Of a stretch of DNA of 64,000 bases, positions 7,135 to 15,838 are shown in pieces (position 1 is the stretch's first letter; each line of letters opens with the position of its first letter). A program made the position numbers and the translations under genes. Location of the stretch: NCBI GenBank assembly GCA_002352205.1, contig DEHZ01000010.1:372245-436244 (forward strand), read 5' to 3'. The notes beneath the pieces are model-generated. The model did not search any database and was not told where the DNA came from. It saw only the letters and a list, made by a program, of their open reading frames with translations. Source of the stretch: Flavobacterium sp. UBA2787. Its GTDB lineage: Bacteria; Bacteroidota; Bacteroidia; Flavobacteriales; Flavobacteriaceae.

Positions 7135-8682
7135 ATGGAAGAAAACGTACCTAAAAAAAAGGGTTTTGTAAACAAAGCTCTTGACTTTATTGAAAAAAAA
7201 GGAAACAAGTTGCCCGATCCGGCTATTTTGTTTTTTAGCCTTATGATTGGAATTTGGATTATCTCAGCCTTATTGTCCAATGTCACTTTTGATGTAATTG
7301 ATCCTCGTTCACAAGCACCAATTGAAGTAATTAATTTACTAAGCGGTACCTCTTTGGCGGCTTTCTTGTCTAACATGGTTACCACCTTCACCGGATTTGC
7401 TCCGTTGGGAATCGTATTAGTTGCGATGCTTGGAGTTGGAGTGGCAGAACATGCCGGTTTCATCAATGCCGGACTTAAATCAATGTTGAGCATTACGCCA
7501 AAAGCTTTACTAACTCCAATGCTTATTTTGGTTGCCATCGTGTCTCATACTGCTACTGATGCGGGTTACGTGTTAGTTATTCCGCTTGGAGGTGTAATTT
7601 TCTATGCCGCAGGCCGACATCCGCTATCAGGAATTGCTGCTGCTTTTGCCGGAGTTTCCGGTGGATTCAGTGCCAACTTTATTCCCTCAGGAATTGATCC
7701 GTTATTACAAGGATTTACTCAATCTGCTGCACAAATTATTAATCCTGCTATTGAGTTAAACCCACTTAATAACTGGTTTTTTACTTCAGCTTCTACCTTA
7801 TTAATTGTGGCTATTGGTTGGTATATCACAGATAAAATAGTTGAACCTCGTTTAAAATCGGTTTCTGTGGAAGTCAATTCCGACGAGCAACCAACCATGG
7901 ACAAACTTTTACCTAAAGAGAAAAAAGCATTTTGGGCAGCTTGTTTAGTAATGGTAGTCTGTTTATTAGCTTTGTTTTTATGGGCCGCACCTGCCGATTC
8001 AGCGTTACGAGCTGAGTCTGGTGATTTAGCTGCGTTATCGGCTCCATTAATGCGTTCGATTGTGCCGTTAATTTTTATCATTTTCCTTATTCCGGGAGTA
8101 GTTTACGGTTTAATGTCAGGAACTTTCAAAAAGTCAAAAGACATTATCGACAGCATGACTAAGTCGATGAGTGGAATGAGTTATTATATTGTGATGGCTT
8201 TTTTCTGTGCTCTTTTTATAGATGCTTTTACTAAATCAAATTTAGGAGCTTTGTTAGCGATTAAAGGAGCTTCTGGTTTAAAAGCATTGGCTCTTGCACC
8301 TGAAATTACAATTGTTGGAATTATTTTGCTAACCGCTTTTGTCAACTTATTTATTGGCTCTGCCTCTGCAAAATGGGCTCTTTTGGCTCCTATTATGGTG
8401 CCAATGTTGATGCAATTAGGAATTTCTCCTGATTTAACTCAAGCTTCGTATAGAGTAGGGGATTCTGTTTCCAATATTGTAACTCCGTTAATGCCTTATT
8501 TTCCTTTGGTAGTTGTGTATTGTCAGAAATATGTAAAGAGTACCGGAATTGGAACATTAGTTTCAATGATGATTCCATACTCAATCGCTTTTATGGTTTT
8601 ATGGACAATATTCCTTTTGATTTATTGGGCTTTAGGTATTCCGTTGGGATTACAAGCTTCCTATGAATATATTGCACCATAA
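7135..8682 (+). CDS. abgT: AbgT family transporter
   Basis: A 515-residue inner-membrane transporter of the AbgT family, whose studied members import p-aminobenzoyl-glutamate or export sulfonamides using ion gradients. About a dozen hydrophobic segments are visible, with family-typical stretches PDPAILFFSLMIGIW (about 23-37), SHTATDAGYVLVIPLGG and SASAKWALLAPIMVPM. The cytosolic N-terminus is basic (MEENVPKKKGFVNKALDFIEKKGNK). Length fits the family (about 510). It is monocistronic and ends in a strong hairpin terminator shared with the convergent LipL32-like gene. Substrate in this organism is unknown. Confidence 0.93.
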   Translation: MEENVPKKKGFVNKALDFIEKKGNKLPDPAILFFSLMIGIWIISALLSNVTFDVIDPRSQAPIEVINLLSGTSLAAFLSNMVTTFTGFAPLGIVLVAMLGVGVAEHAGFINAGLKSMLSITPKALLTPMLILVAIVSHTATDAGYVLVIPLGGVIFYAAGRHPLSGIAAAFAGVSGGFSANFIPSGIDPLLQGFTQSAAQIINPAIELNPLNNWFFTSASTLLIVAIGWYITDKIVEPRLKSVSVEVNSDEQPTMDKLLPKEKKAFWAACLVMVVCLLALFLWAAPADSALRAESGDLAALSAPLMRSIVPLIFIIFLIPGVVYGLMSGTFKKSKDIIDSMTKSMSGMSYYIVMAFFCALFIDAFTKSNLGALLAIKGASGLKALALAPEITIVGIILLTAFVNLFIGSASAKWALLAPIMVPMLMQLGISPDLTQASYRVGDSVSNIVTPLMPYFPLVVVYCQKYVKSTGIGTLVSMMIPYSIAFMVLWTIFLLIYWALGIPLGLQASYEYIAP

Positions 8683-8699
8683 AGTATTCTTAGCATAAT

Positions 8700-8735
8700 A
8701 AAAAGCCGGAACTATTATAATAATTCCGGCTTTTT
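8700..8735. terminator. Bidirectional terminator between abgT and the LipL32-like gene
   Basis: AAAAAGCCGGAA and TTCCGGCTTTTT form a perfect 12-bp stem around a 12-base AT loop, with A and T runs on either side, so it can serve both convergent genes. Confidence 0.88.
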
Positions 8736-8751
8736 CTATTTTTTATTGTAT

Positions 8752-9441
8752 TTATTTTACAACAATTAGTTCTGGCTTAGCTGCAATTTGTACACCTGGT
8801 AGTTTAATAGGTGCTCCAATTTGTGCAAGAAAACTTCCGGTTACTTCTCCTCTTTTATAAGTAGTAAACCCGATACGATACAATCCCATAACCAATGATT
8901 TGGTTGGGTTTGATGTATCACTTGTAATTCTGATTAATGAATTGTATTTACTTCCGGAAGGTTGAGCTGGCATCTCACTAGAATCATCATTTTGTTCAAT
9001 AGATATCCATTTCGTTGTTTTAGCTTTAGTTGCAACATCTTCTAGTCTTAGAACGCTTTCGGCTCTTTCAAAAGATATCCAAGTGTCAAAATAACTTTTT
9101 GTGTCAGCTGAATTGGCAGTGTAATCTGGTGAAACGATATCTTTTTCAGTAGTTTTTGTTCCCTCTGGAACAGGAGAAATCATTCGGATTCCTATTTCAG
9201 GAGCAGCAACAGGAATCCAAACATATACATAATACATTTTTTTTCCATTTACCACTTCATCAGGTGCAGTTCCGGGTTTTACAAATCCAAAATAACTGGA
9301 TAGATCAGTGTAAGGAACTCTAACTTCTTTTCCCATTAGACTTTTTTTACCTAAATCTGCTCCAAACTTATCTAGTTTTTGAGCGGTTGCATTGACAGCG
9401 AAACTAAGACAGATAATCGCTGCTAAAACATTTTTTTTCAT
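8752..9441 (-). CDS. LipL32-like secreted protein
   Basis: A 229-residue exported protein that I recognise as a homologue of LipL32, the major surface lipoprotein of pathogenic Leptospira. Shared stretches in order: YFGFVKPGTAPDEVVNGKK (50-68), YVYVWIPVAAPEIGIRMISP (71-90), FDTWISFER (118-126), SKYNSLIRI (164-172) and GLYRIGFTTYKRGEVTGSF (186-204). The Leptospira calcium site uses the Asp-Thr of FDTWI, an acidic loop and the Tyr of KYNSL. Counterparts here are D119/T120, D152/D153 in a much shorter acidic loop, and Y166. The signal peptide (1-20, ending NATA-Q) has no lipobox cysteine, so it is probably a soluble or differently anchored protein rather than a lipoprotein. Function is unknown. 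Confidence 0.85.
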   Translation of the reverse strand: MKKNVLAAIICLSFAVNATAQKLDKFGADLGKKSLMGKEVRVPYTDLSSYFGFVKPGTAPDEVVNGKKMYYVYVWIPVAAPEIGIRMISPVPEGTKTTEKDIVSPDYTANSADTKSYFDTWISFERAESVLRLEDVATKAKTTKWISIEQNDDSSEMPAQPSGSKYNSLIRITSDTSNPTKSLVMGLYRIGFTTYKRGEVTGSFLAQIGAPIKLPGVQIAAKPELIVVK

Positions 9442-9522
9442 TATTTATTGATATTGGTTATTCCTACTCTTTTACGGATTTTCGGTTCCTCCGAGAGGTA
9501 AATTACTTGAAATTATTTCATA

Positions 9523-9560
9523 AAAAAAAATCGTATTGCTAAAACAATACGATTTTTTAT
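9523..9560. terminator. Terminator downstream of dnaN
   Basis: AAAATCGTATTG and CAATACGATTTT form a perfect 12-bp stem with loop CTAAAA. The A-run at 9522-9530 gives a U-run on the minus strand, the direction of dnaN. Confidence 0.88.
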
Positions 9561-9578
9561 AAAAAGATAGATATAATA

Positions 9579-10697
9579 TTAATTGTTCAACATAACCGGC
9601 ATAACCAACATCGTGATTACTTCTCCATCGTCTAATCCGTCAACAGGAGTTAGAATTCCGGCACGGTTTGGCAACGACATTTCCAATTGAATTTCATCCG
9701 ATTGAAGGTTGGTTAACATCTCTGTTAAAAAACGAGAGTTAAAACCAATTTGTAAATCATCACCTTGGTAATCACACGTTAATCTTTCTTCTGCTTTGTT
9801 AGAGTAATCAATATCTTCTGCTGAGATATTCAGTTCGGTTCCGGCAATTTTTAAACGAATTTGGTGTGTTGTTTTATTCGAAAAGATAGCAACACGACGA
9901 ACAGAGCTTAAGAATTGTGTTCTGTCGATGTGTAATTTATTTGGGTTTTCCTTTGGGATTACCGCTTCATAGTTTGGGTATTTTCCATCAATTAAACGAC
10001 AAACTAACATGTAATTGTCAAATGAAAATACGGCATTACTGTCGTTGTATTCAATTTTTACTTCGCTGTCTGAAGTTCCTAAAATACCTTTTAAAATATT
10101 TAAAGGTTTTTTTGGCATAATAAAATCGGCTACTTCAGAAGCTTTCACGTCTGTGCGAGAATATTTTACTAATTTATGAGCATCGGTTGCTACAAAAATT
10201 AATCCTTCCGGAGAAAATTGGAAGAAAACACCGGACATTACTGGACGTAAATCGTCGTTTCCGGCAGCAAAAATTGTTTTACTGATTGCTGTTGCTAAAA
10301 CTTCCGCAGGAACTAAGGTTGAAGATGGATCATCTAATACAACCGCTTTTGGAAATTCGTCACCCGAAGCATAAGCCAAGGCATATTTTCCTGAATTTGA
10401 ACTGATTTCGATGGTATTATTCTCTTCAACAGTAAAAGTTAAAGGTTGTTCCGGGAATGTTTTTAGAATTTCTAATAATAATTTGGCAGGAACAGCTACA
10501 CTTCCTTCGCTTTTGCTGTCTATTTCAAGAGTGGCTGACATGGTTGTTTCTAAATCAGAAGCAGAAACAATCAACTGATTATTGTCTAATTCGAATAAGA
10601 AATTATCTAAAATTGGTAGTGTATTACTGCTGTTAATCACACTACCTAAAACTTGTAGTTGCTTTAATAAATACGAACTCGATACTATAAATTTCAT
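9579..10697 (-). CDS. dnaN: DNA polymerase III subunit beta (sliding clamp)
   Basis: Sliding clamp that encircles DNA and tethers the replicative polymerase. The 372-residue chain has the three-domain clamp layout. MKFIVSSSYLLKQLQVLGSVI opens domain 1, ILDNFLFELDNNQLIVSASDLETTM is the typical first-domain segment, RPVMSGVFFQF with FVATDAHKLVKYSR marks domain 2, and domain 3 ends with ...TMLVMPVMLNN, where VMPV(M)L is the conserved C-terminal end lining the ligand pocket. It is not next to dnaA here. A -7 match TATATTTG lies 26 bases upstream, and a terminator follows. Confidence 0.97.
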   Translation of the reverse strand: MKFIVSSSYLLKQLQVLGSVINSSNTLPILDNFLFELDNNQLIVSASDLETTMSATLEIDSKSEGSVAVPAKLLLEILKTFPEQPLTFTVEENNTIEISSNSGKYALAYASGDEFPKAVVLDDPSSTLVPAEVLATAISKTIFAAGNDDLRPVMSGVFFQFSPEGLIFVATDAHKLVKYSRTDVKASEVADFIMPKKPLNILKGILGTSDSEVKIEYNDSNAVFSFDNYMLVCRLIDGKYPNYEAVIPKENPNKLHIDRTQFLSSVRRVAIFSNKTTHQIRLKIAGTELNISAEDIDYSNKAEERLTCDYQGDDLQIGFNSRFLTEMLTNLQSDEIQLEMSLPNRAGILTPVDGLDDGEVITMLVMPVMLNN

Positions 10698-10722
10698 TTC
10701 GGTTTTTATTTTTTATATCCCA

Positions 10723-10749
10723 CAAATATAAAGGTAAGTATTGAAACAA
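10723..10749 (-). promoter_or_regulatory. Promoter for dnaN
   Basis: Minus-strand TTG (10749-10747), 16-base spacer (slightly short), TATATTTG (10730-10723). It sits in the 72-base gap after gldG, so dnaN need not depend on gldFG transcription. Confidence 0.55.
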
Positions 10750-10769
10750 AAAAAGTATTTTATTAACAT

Positions 10770-12434
10770 CTATCGGGCATATTTTCTTTTTCGCAAATAA
10801 GCGAACAAAATAGCAAAAAGAAACAACAATAGTATTGGTAATCCAACAGTTAATAGTTGAATATAAGTATAATCTTTCTCTACTTTTTCTTTGTCGAGAA
10901 AAGCTAATTTTACTTCTTTATTCCTAATGTTAATAAGTCCGCTATCATCCAACAGATAATTCATGGCATTCAGCAAAAATTCTTTGTTGCCATACACTTG
11001 TTGTGTCCATTGGTCGATGCCACCGTTTAAGGGTTTTTTGTTGACGTAGTTATAGTTTACAATATCACCATCGGCAATCACAATCATTTTATTTTCCTTG
11101 CCTTCGTCTAAATTGGTTTTTGCAGAAAAGGGTTTCACTCTGTTTTTAAAACCGGAAGTAAATTTTCCCTCTAAAAGCACTCCTAAATTTTGGTTTCCTT
11201 TGTTATAGGATTGCTCATCTAATTCTTCCATAAATTCATATAAATTCATTTCTAAAGGAGCACCAACTGCTTTGGATTGAGGAGAACTTTTAAGTAAAAC
11301 TGTTTTTTTGATGCCATTTTTTAACGTATCAAGCGTATTGGCAAATTCTAACTTAATAAGATTGATATTTTTGTTGATAGTATGGTTATTATCTGATTTA
11401 ATAATTGGCGAATATAACCAATCAATAGGAACGTCACCTTGAGCAGACTGAGCGGTGATGGGCGTTGATAACAAATCCTGCACTAATTGATAATTGATTC
11501 GGACTCCGTATTTAAAAAATAAATCATCTAAATTTAATTCTCTTGGAAATGCCAAAGTAGTATTGTTTTCATTTTGAAGTGAATCAATGTCAGCAACCAC
11601 TTTATCAATCAACCACATCGTTTTTCCACCTTTCATCACAAATTGATCTAAGATGTATTTTTCGTTATCCGAAAAGGCTTGTGTTGGTTTCACAATAAGA
11701 GCCGCATCAAAACGATCCAGGTTTTCCAGAATTTTTTGTGGATTGTCTTGCAATGAATCCAGATTAAACTCCCCTAATTGATAATATTCTCTCAAATTCA
11801 ACAAATAATCGGCTTGGTACTTGTCTGCCAATTGTCCATTTCCTTTTAAAACTGCAACTCGTTTCTTTTTTTCGGTTGTTATTTTGGTAATCGCATCAGC
11901 AAAAGCAAATTCTAATAATTGCACAGAACTGTTGATGTTTTCCGAAGGAGAATTCCCAAAATTATTAACCAAAAGCGGCACACGAACTGATTTTTCATTC
12001 TGATTAGCAATAGCCCAAGGAAAAATTTGAATTAATTCTTTTTTACCTTTTTTGTTGCTGTTGATGTTGGTGGGAATAAAACCTAGTCTAACTAACTCTT
12101 CAACATATTGTTGAGCTTGACTTTCGTCTTCCAACGGATTTGTGAATTGAAAAATTAGATTGGAATTATGACTGCGAAATTCTTCTAAAATTTGTCTGGT
12201 TTCGTTTTGAAGACGTTTGAATTCAGGAGGAAAATTCCCATCTAAAAAAACATCAATAAAAACAGGTTCTTCAATGTTTTCGATTAGTTTGATGGTGCTT
12301 TCTGATAAAGTATAGCGTTTATCTTGGGTTAAATCAAATCGCTTGAAATAGAAATTTCCAACTATATTAATGACAATAATTACTGCCAAAAGCAGTAAAA
12401 ATGGGAGTATATTTTTTTTAGTTTGCGTGTTCAT
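10770..12434 (-). CDS. gldG: Gliding motility ABC transporter component GldG
   Basis: A 554-residue membrane-anchored protein, partner of the GldF permease and GldA ATPase in an ABC transporter required for gliding motility in Flavobacterium. One membrane segment near the N-terminus (ILPFLLLLAVIIVINIV, about 10-26) and one at the C-terminus (YIQLLTVGLPILLLFLFAIL, about 526-545) bracket a large periplasmic domain of the GldG/ABC-type 'uncharacterised' family. The segment RYTLSESTIKLIENIEEPV is the conserved start of that domain. Its ATG overlaps the gldF stop by one base (TAATG), indicating translational coupling. GldA is not in this window. Confidence 0.93.
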   Translation of the reverse strand: MNTQTKKNILPFLLLLAVIIVINIVGNFYFKRFDLTQDKRYTLSESTIKLIENIEEPVFIDVFLDGNFPPEFKRLQNETRQILEEFRSHNSNLIFQFTNPLEDESQAQQYVEELVRLGFIPTNINSNKKGKKELIQIFPWAIANQNEKSVRVPLLVNNFGNSPSENINSSVQLLEFAFADAITKITTEKKKRVAVLKGNGQLADKYQADYLLNLREYYQLGEFNLDSLQDNPQKILENLDRFDAALIVKPTQAFSDNEKYILDQFVMKGGKTMWLIDKVVADIDSLQNENNTTLAFPRELNLDDLFFKYGVRINYQLVQDLLSTPITAQSAQGDVPIDWLYSPIIKSDNNHTINKNINLIKLEFANTLDTLKNGIKKTVLLKSSPQSKAVGAPLEMNLYEFMEELDEQSYNKGNQNLGVLLEGKFTSGFKNRVKPFSAKTNLDEGKENKMIVIADGDIVNYNYVNKKPLNGGIDQWTQQVYGNKEFLLNAMNYLLDDSGLINIRNKEVKLAFLDKEKVEKDYTYIQLLTVGLPILLLFLFAILFAYLRKRKYAR

Positions 12435-13159
12435 TAGTTTTTCAGGGATTTAAGTTGATAAACTGTCGCGGCTAAAAACAAAACCGTCACACTAATAAAA
12501 TAGAGAACATCTCGAGTGTCGATTACACCACGACTGATGCTTTTGTAATGAAAATCCATTCCCAATGAAGCAACAAAATCTGAAAAAGAAGCGGATAATG
12601 TTGAAATTCCTTCAAATCCAAAATAAAACAGAAAACACAAAAATACAGCGATGATAAACGCAACAATTTGATTTTCTGAAAGGGTTGAAGTAAACAATCC
12701 AATAGAGGTATAAGATGCAACCAAGAAAAGTAAACCAAAATAGGAACCAATGGTGCTTCCTAAATCGAAACTTCCGGCAGGAGAGCCATAATTGGAAATT
12801 ACAAAAACATAAACCAACGTTGGAATTAACGCAATTATTATCAAAACAAATGCTCCAATAAATTTTCCGTTAACAATTTGCCAACTTGTTAATGGTTTTG
12901 TCAAAAGTAACTCGATGGTACCTTGTTTCTTTTCATCCGAAAAACTTCGCATGGTTACTGCAGGAATTAGGAAAATTAAAATCCAAGGAGCTAATGTGAA
13001 AAACGGGTTTAAATCGGCAAAACCGCTGTTTAAAATATTAAAGTCACCTTCAAAAATCCAAAGGAAAAGTCCGTTTAGAATTAAAAATATTGCTACCACC
13101 ATGTAACCAATGGGTGAGCCAAAGAATGATTTTATTTCTCGTAGAAGAATTGCTTTCAT
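12434..13159 (-). CDS. gldF: Gliding motility ABC transporter permease GldF
   Basis: A 241-residue integral membrane permease of the ABC-2 type with about six hydrophobic segments. MKAILLREIKSFFGSPIGYMV is the characteristic start and RSFSDEKKQGTIELLLTKPL the ABC-2 signature region (about 67-86). Together with GldG and GldA it forms the gliding-motility transporter, whose cargo is not established. First gene of the gldFG pair; its stop overlaps the gldG start. The upstream gap of 79 bases holds an AAAGTTT-like heptamer array. Confidence 0.95.
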   Translation of the reverse strand: MKAILLREIKSFFGSPIGYMVVAIFLILNGLFLWIFEGDFNILNSGFADLNPFFTLAPWILIFLIPAVTMRSFSDEKKQGTIELLLTKPLTSWQIVNGKFIGAFVLIIIALIPTLVYVFVISNYGSPAGSFDLGSTIGSYFGLLFLVASYTSIGLFTSTLSENQIVAFIIAVFLCFLFYFGFEGISTLSASFSDFVASLGMDFHYKSISRGVIDTRDVLYFISVTVLFLAATVYQLKSLKN

Positions 13160-13169
13160 TTATTTTTAT

Positions 13170-13210
13170 AGATTTAAAAGTTTAAAGATTTAAGCGTTTA
13201 AAAGTTTATC
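13170..13210. repeat. Heptamer-like array (AAAGTTT)
   Basis: gattta, AAAGTTT, AAAGATT, taagcgt, ttAAAAG, tttatc at roughly seven-base spacing in the gap before gldF. More degenerate than the other arrays. Confidence 0.45.
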
Positions 13211-13238
13211 AAACAATGTTGAACTATTTTAAACAAAC

Positions 13239-13535
13239 TTAAACTAAAGAAACTAACTTATTCACACTCCAAGCCTCAGGTTTATCATTGAATAATTTTT
13301 TGGTAAACTGCCAAACATCATAAAATAGTTCAGAATTGCGGTAGTTTTCCAAATCGTTTTCAGTTTCCCAATAACTATAGGTAAAAAATATTTCAGGATT
13401 GTTTTTATCCTGATATAATTCTAACAAACGGTTTCCCGGTGCATTTCGTATTTTTTCTTTCATTAAATCAAAATTTTCCAAAAACTTCGGAATATTTTCT
13501 TCGTGAAAACTCATTTTTACGATTCTGACAAACAT
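13239..13535 (-). CDS. Putative quinol monooxygenase (ABM family)
   Basis: A 98-residue protein of the antibiotic biosynthesis monooxygenase (ABM) superfamily, a small ferredoxin-like dimeric alpha+beta barrel. The start MFVRIVKMSFHEENIPKFLENF and the central NRLLELYQDKNNPEIFFTYSYWE with EDL-type W/E spacing match YgiN/ABM-like members. These are cofactor-free monooxygenases, or often simply of unknown role. It starts 5 bases after the SAM hydrolase-family gene, so the two probably share a transcript. Substrate unknown. Confidence 0.8.
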   Translation of the reverse strand: MFVRIVKMSFHEENIPKFLENFDLMKEKIRNAPGNRLLELYQDKNNPEIFFTYSYWETENDLENYRNSELFYDVWQFTKKLFNDKPEAWSVNKLVSLV

Positions 13536-13540
13536 ATTTT

Positions 13541-14368
13541 TTATTTAAAATTAATGGTAATGGTATCACGATAACCAATTCCTAATAAACTTGTTGCTGT
13601 GCCAACGGTTGCTGCATTGCTTCTGAATATAGCAATTTCTAAGTAACCTGCTTCGTTGAAAATAGCCAATTTTTCTCCTTCATAATATTTAATCGGAAAC
13701 TTATCAGAAACAGCAATAGAAGAATAATTAGGTAAAATTGTTTTTAACGGTCGTGGTTTAATATCAATTTCATACGGTCTTCCTTTTCCTAATTCGATAA
13801 ATTGCTTTTTAGAAATATTAATGACAATATTTCCAAAATGATCAATGTAAATCACGTTTCCTCTGATAGAATTTCCATCTTTTGAAACAATAGGTTGCAA
13901 ATCTGTTATTTGTTTTAAGGCGGTAATTTCTTTGCCAATAACCGTTAATGTTCCACCTTTTGCCAAATGACAGGCTACGGTTTTAAACACATCCATATCA
14001 GTTGCATCTTGTGATAACCGGTCATGAATGTTAATAGCTACAATTTTTTGCGGAACAATATGTTGCGTTAGCATGCTCAAAATTCCGTTATCGGCACACA
14101 CAAAAAAATGGTCATTCCACTCCATGGCAATGTGTTCATTTTCGGTATTGCGTTCGGCGTCAACACCAATTAAATGGACAGTTCCTTTAGGAAAACTATT
14201 GTATGCAGCTTGTATAATATAACTTGCTTCGGAAGCATTAAACGGATCTATATTATGCGAAATATCTATAATCTTGGCATCCGGAAATTCAGATATAATT
14301 TTACCTTTCAAAGCACCCACAAAATGGTCTTTGAGTCCGTAGTCCGTAGTAAGCGTAATTATTGACAT
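13541..14368 (-). CDS. SAM hydrolase / SAM-dependent chlorinase-fluorinase family protein (DUF62)
   Basis: A 275-residue protein of the S-adenosyl-L-methionine hydroxide adenosyltransferase family (DUF62), related to fluorinase and chlorinase. Most members hydrolyse SAM to adenosine and methionine. MSIITLTTDYGLKDHFVGALKG (start, with the conserved DYG and D), IIDISHNIDPFNASEASYII and FVCADNGILSML are the family segments, and the C-terminal beta-barrel half contains NVIYIDHFGNIVINI. The halogenase-specific loop is not evident, so hydrolase activity is the default. It is divergent from phoH across a gap with a 7-bp palindrome. Confidence 0.88.
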   Translation of the reverse strand: MSIITLTTDYGLKDHFVGALKGKIISEFPDAKIIDISHNIDPFNASEASYIIQAAYNSFPKGTVHLIGVDAERNTENEHIAMEWNDHFFVCADNGILSMLTQHIVPQKIVAINIHDRLSQDATDMDVFKTVACHLAKGGTLTVIGKEITALKQITDLQPIVSKDGNSIRGNVIYIDHFGNIVINISKKQFIELGKGRPYEIDIKPRPLKTILPNYSSIAVSDKFPIKYYEGEKLAIFNEAGYLEIAIFRSNAATVGTATSLLGIGYRDTITINFK

Positions 14369-14385
14369 TTTTTTGTTTATAACTA

Positions 14386-14402
14386 TTCGTAGAACCTACG
14401 AA
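14386..14402. promoter_or_regulatory. Palindrome in the phoH divergent region
   Basis: TTCGTAG-AAC-CTACGAA is a perfect 7-bp inverted repeat overlapping the expected -33 region of the phoH promoter. It could be an operator or simply a small hairpin. Confidence 0.4.
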
Positions 14403-14412
14403 GTTTTTTGTT

Positions 14413-14420
14413 TAAATTTG
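14413..14420 (+). promoter_or_regulatory. -7 element for phoH
   Basis: TAAATTTG is an exact TAnnTTTG match 55 bases before the proposed TTG start. No good TTG stands 17-23 bases upstream; that place is taken by the palindrome. Confidence 0.45.
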
Positions 14421-14474
14421 AGTGATGCAAATCTACTAATTAAAAACTATTTTTTAATTTTAAAACTGTTGCTT

Positions 14475-15425
14475 TTGAACGAAAGAATTATTGAACTACA
14501 CGACATTGCCCCAAAAGAGTTTTGGGGAGCTCAAGATACCCATCTTGAAACCATCAAAAAATACTATCCAAAGCTAAAAATTGTAGCCCGAGGAACCACC
14601 TTGAAGGCTTACGGCGAGAAGGAAGTGTTAGATGAATTTGAAAATCGTTTTAACCGATTGATGCTTCATTTTACCCGTTACAATAATATTGATGCCAACG
14701 TTATTGATCGAGTAATTCAAAGTAATTCGCAGGAAGAACAACGAATGCCGGATCATGACAAAATTTTGGTTCACGGTATTGGCGGAAAACTTATCAAAGC
14801 CATGACACCGAATCAACAAAAATTAGTTGAATTGGTTCAAAAGAATGACATGGTTTTTGCAGTTGGTCCGGCCGGAACAGGAAAAACCTACACAGGTGTG
14901 GCTTTGGCTGTAAAAGCTTTAAAAGAAAAACAAGTAAAACGAATTATTTTAACTCGCCCTGCTGTTGAAGCTGGTGAGAATTTAGGTTTTCTTCCCGGTG
15001 ACATGAAGGAAAAACTCGATCCGTATATGCAACCCTTATATGATGCCTTGCGTGATATGTTGCCTCCACAAACGTTGGAAGATTATATTTTAAAAGGAAT
15101 TATACAAATTGCACCTTTAGCTTTCATGCGTGGAAGAACATTAGACAATGCTTTTGTAATTTTGGATGAAGCTCAGAATACAACTCATTCTCAAATGAAA
15201 ATGTTTTTGACTAGGATGGGAAAGAATGCCAAGTTTATCATTACCGGAGATCCGGGACAAGTTGATTTACCTCGTAGAACCATTTCCGGTTTAAAAGAAG
15301 CTATTTTGATTTTGAAGGATGTAGAAGGAATTGGTATAATTTATTTAGATGACAAAGATATTGTGCGTCACCGACTGGTTAAAAAAGTGATTGATGCTTA
15401 TAAGAGTATTGAGAATTTGGATTAA
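14475..15425 (+). CDS. phoH: PhoH family ATPase
   Basis: A 316-residue cytosolic PhoH-like P-loop ATPase (PhoL/YbeZ branch), thought to act in RNA metabolism together with YbeY. Walker A GPAGTGKT is at about 131-138, FVILDEAQN is Walker B, and FIITGDPGQVDLP plus IVRHRLVKKVI close the domain. An N-terminal KH-like segment includes KIVARGTTLKAYGEKE. Start choice: the open frame reaches back to 14373, but the family begins (M)NERIIELHDIAPKEFWGAQ, so TTG at 14475 is preferred. The leader carries a -7 match (14413-14420) and a palindrome. Confidence 0.93.
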   Translation: MNERIIELHDIAPKEFWGAQDTHLETIKKYYPKLKIVARGTTLKAYGEKEVLDEFENRFNRLMLHFTRYNNIDANVIDRVIQSNSQEEQRMPDHDKILVHGIGGKLIKAMTPNQQKLVELVQKNDMVFAVGPAGTGKTYTGVALAVKALKEKQVKRIILTRPAVEAGENLGFLPGDMKEKLDPYMQPLYDALRDMLPPQTLEDYILKGIIQIAPLAFMRGRTLDNAFVILDEAQNTTHSQMKMFLTRMGKNAKFIITGDPGQVDLPRRTISGLKEAILILKDVEGIGIIYLDDKDIVRHRLVKKVIDAYKSIENLD

Positions 15426-15466
15426 CGAATGATTTAAACAAAGATTTATATACTAATATTAAAATA

Positions 15467-15503
15467 CAAACCTTTCCGAATTCATTTTTGGGAAGGTTTA
15501 GTT
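15467..15503 (+). terminator. Possible phoH terminator
   Basis: AAACCTTTCC and GGGAAGGTTT can pair with one bulge around a 12-base loop, followed by a short T-rich stretch. Weaker than the other terminators here. Confidence 0.5.
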
Positions 15504-15512
15504 TTATAGATA

Positions 15513-15725
15513 ATGAAGAAAATTATTTTTTATTTGCTGATTCTAATTGCGATTTTGCTTATCGTAGTTGCTACAAACGTAGATTTTTTTACTTCTCTTG
15601 TTCCCGGCTGGAATACCACACTATATCCTTTTTGGATAATTGTTGCTTTATTTTGGATTGCTTTGGTAGTACTCACAGTGATTTTATTCTTTATCATAAA
15701 TGGAATAAATATAATTTTTAAATGA
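15513..15725 (+). CDS. Small two-segment membrane protein
   Basis: A 70-residue protein made almost entirely of two hydrophobic segments: IIFYLLILIAILLIVVA (about 4-20) and FWIIVALFWIALVVLTVILFFII (about 40-62), joined by NVDFFTSLVPGWNTTLYP. It looks like a LapA-type or other small inner-membrane protein. The frame is chosen over an overlapping one in another phase because of its clean membrane pattern and MKK start. No homologue recognised and no function assigned. Confidence 0.55.
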   Translation: MKKIIFYLLILIAILLIVVATNVDFFTSLVPGWNTTLYPFWIIVALFWIALVVLTVILFFIINGINIIFK

Positions 15726-15838
15726 AAATAGACTGCCATAATATAACTTGTTGACAGCCAAAGAATAAGAATTTAATTACTTTTTCGGCACAGTATTTGA
15801 CAAGCTAATAGTAATTAACAATAATTAATAAATTAAAA

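Noticed and set aside
9442-9578. Possible riboswitch between the LipL32-like gene and dnaN
   Set aside because: Only one simple hairpin with a U-run is present (terminator 9523-9560); no multi-stem aptamer pattern.
15488-15721. Overlapping frame in another phase over the small membrane protein
   Set aside because: The frame starting at 15513 has a clean two-segment membrane pattern; the other has none and starts within the phoH terminator region.
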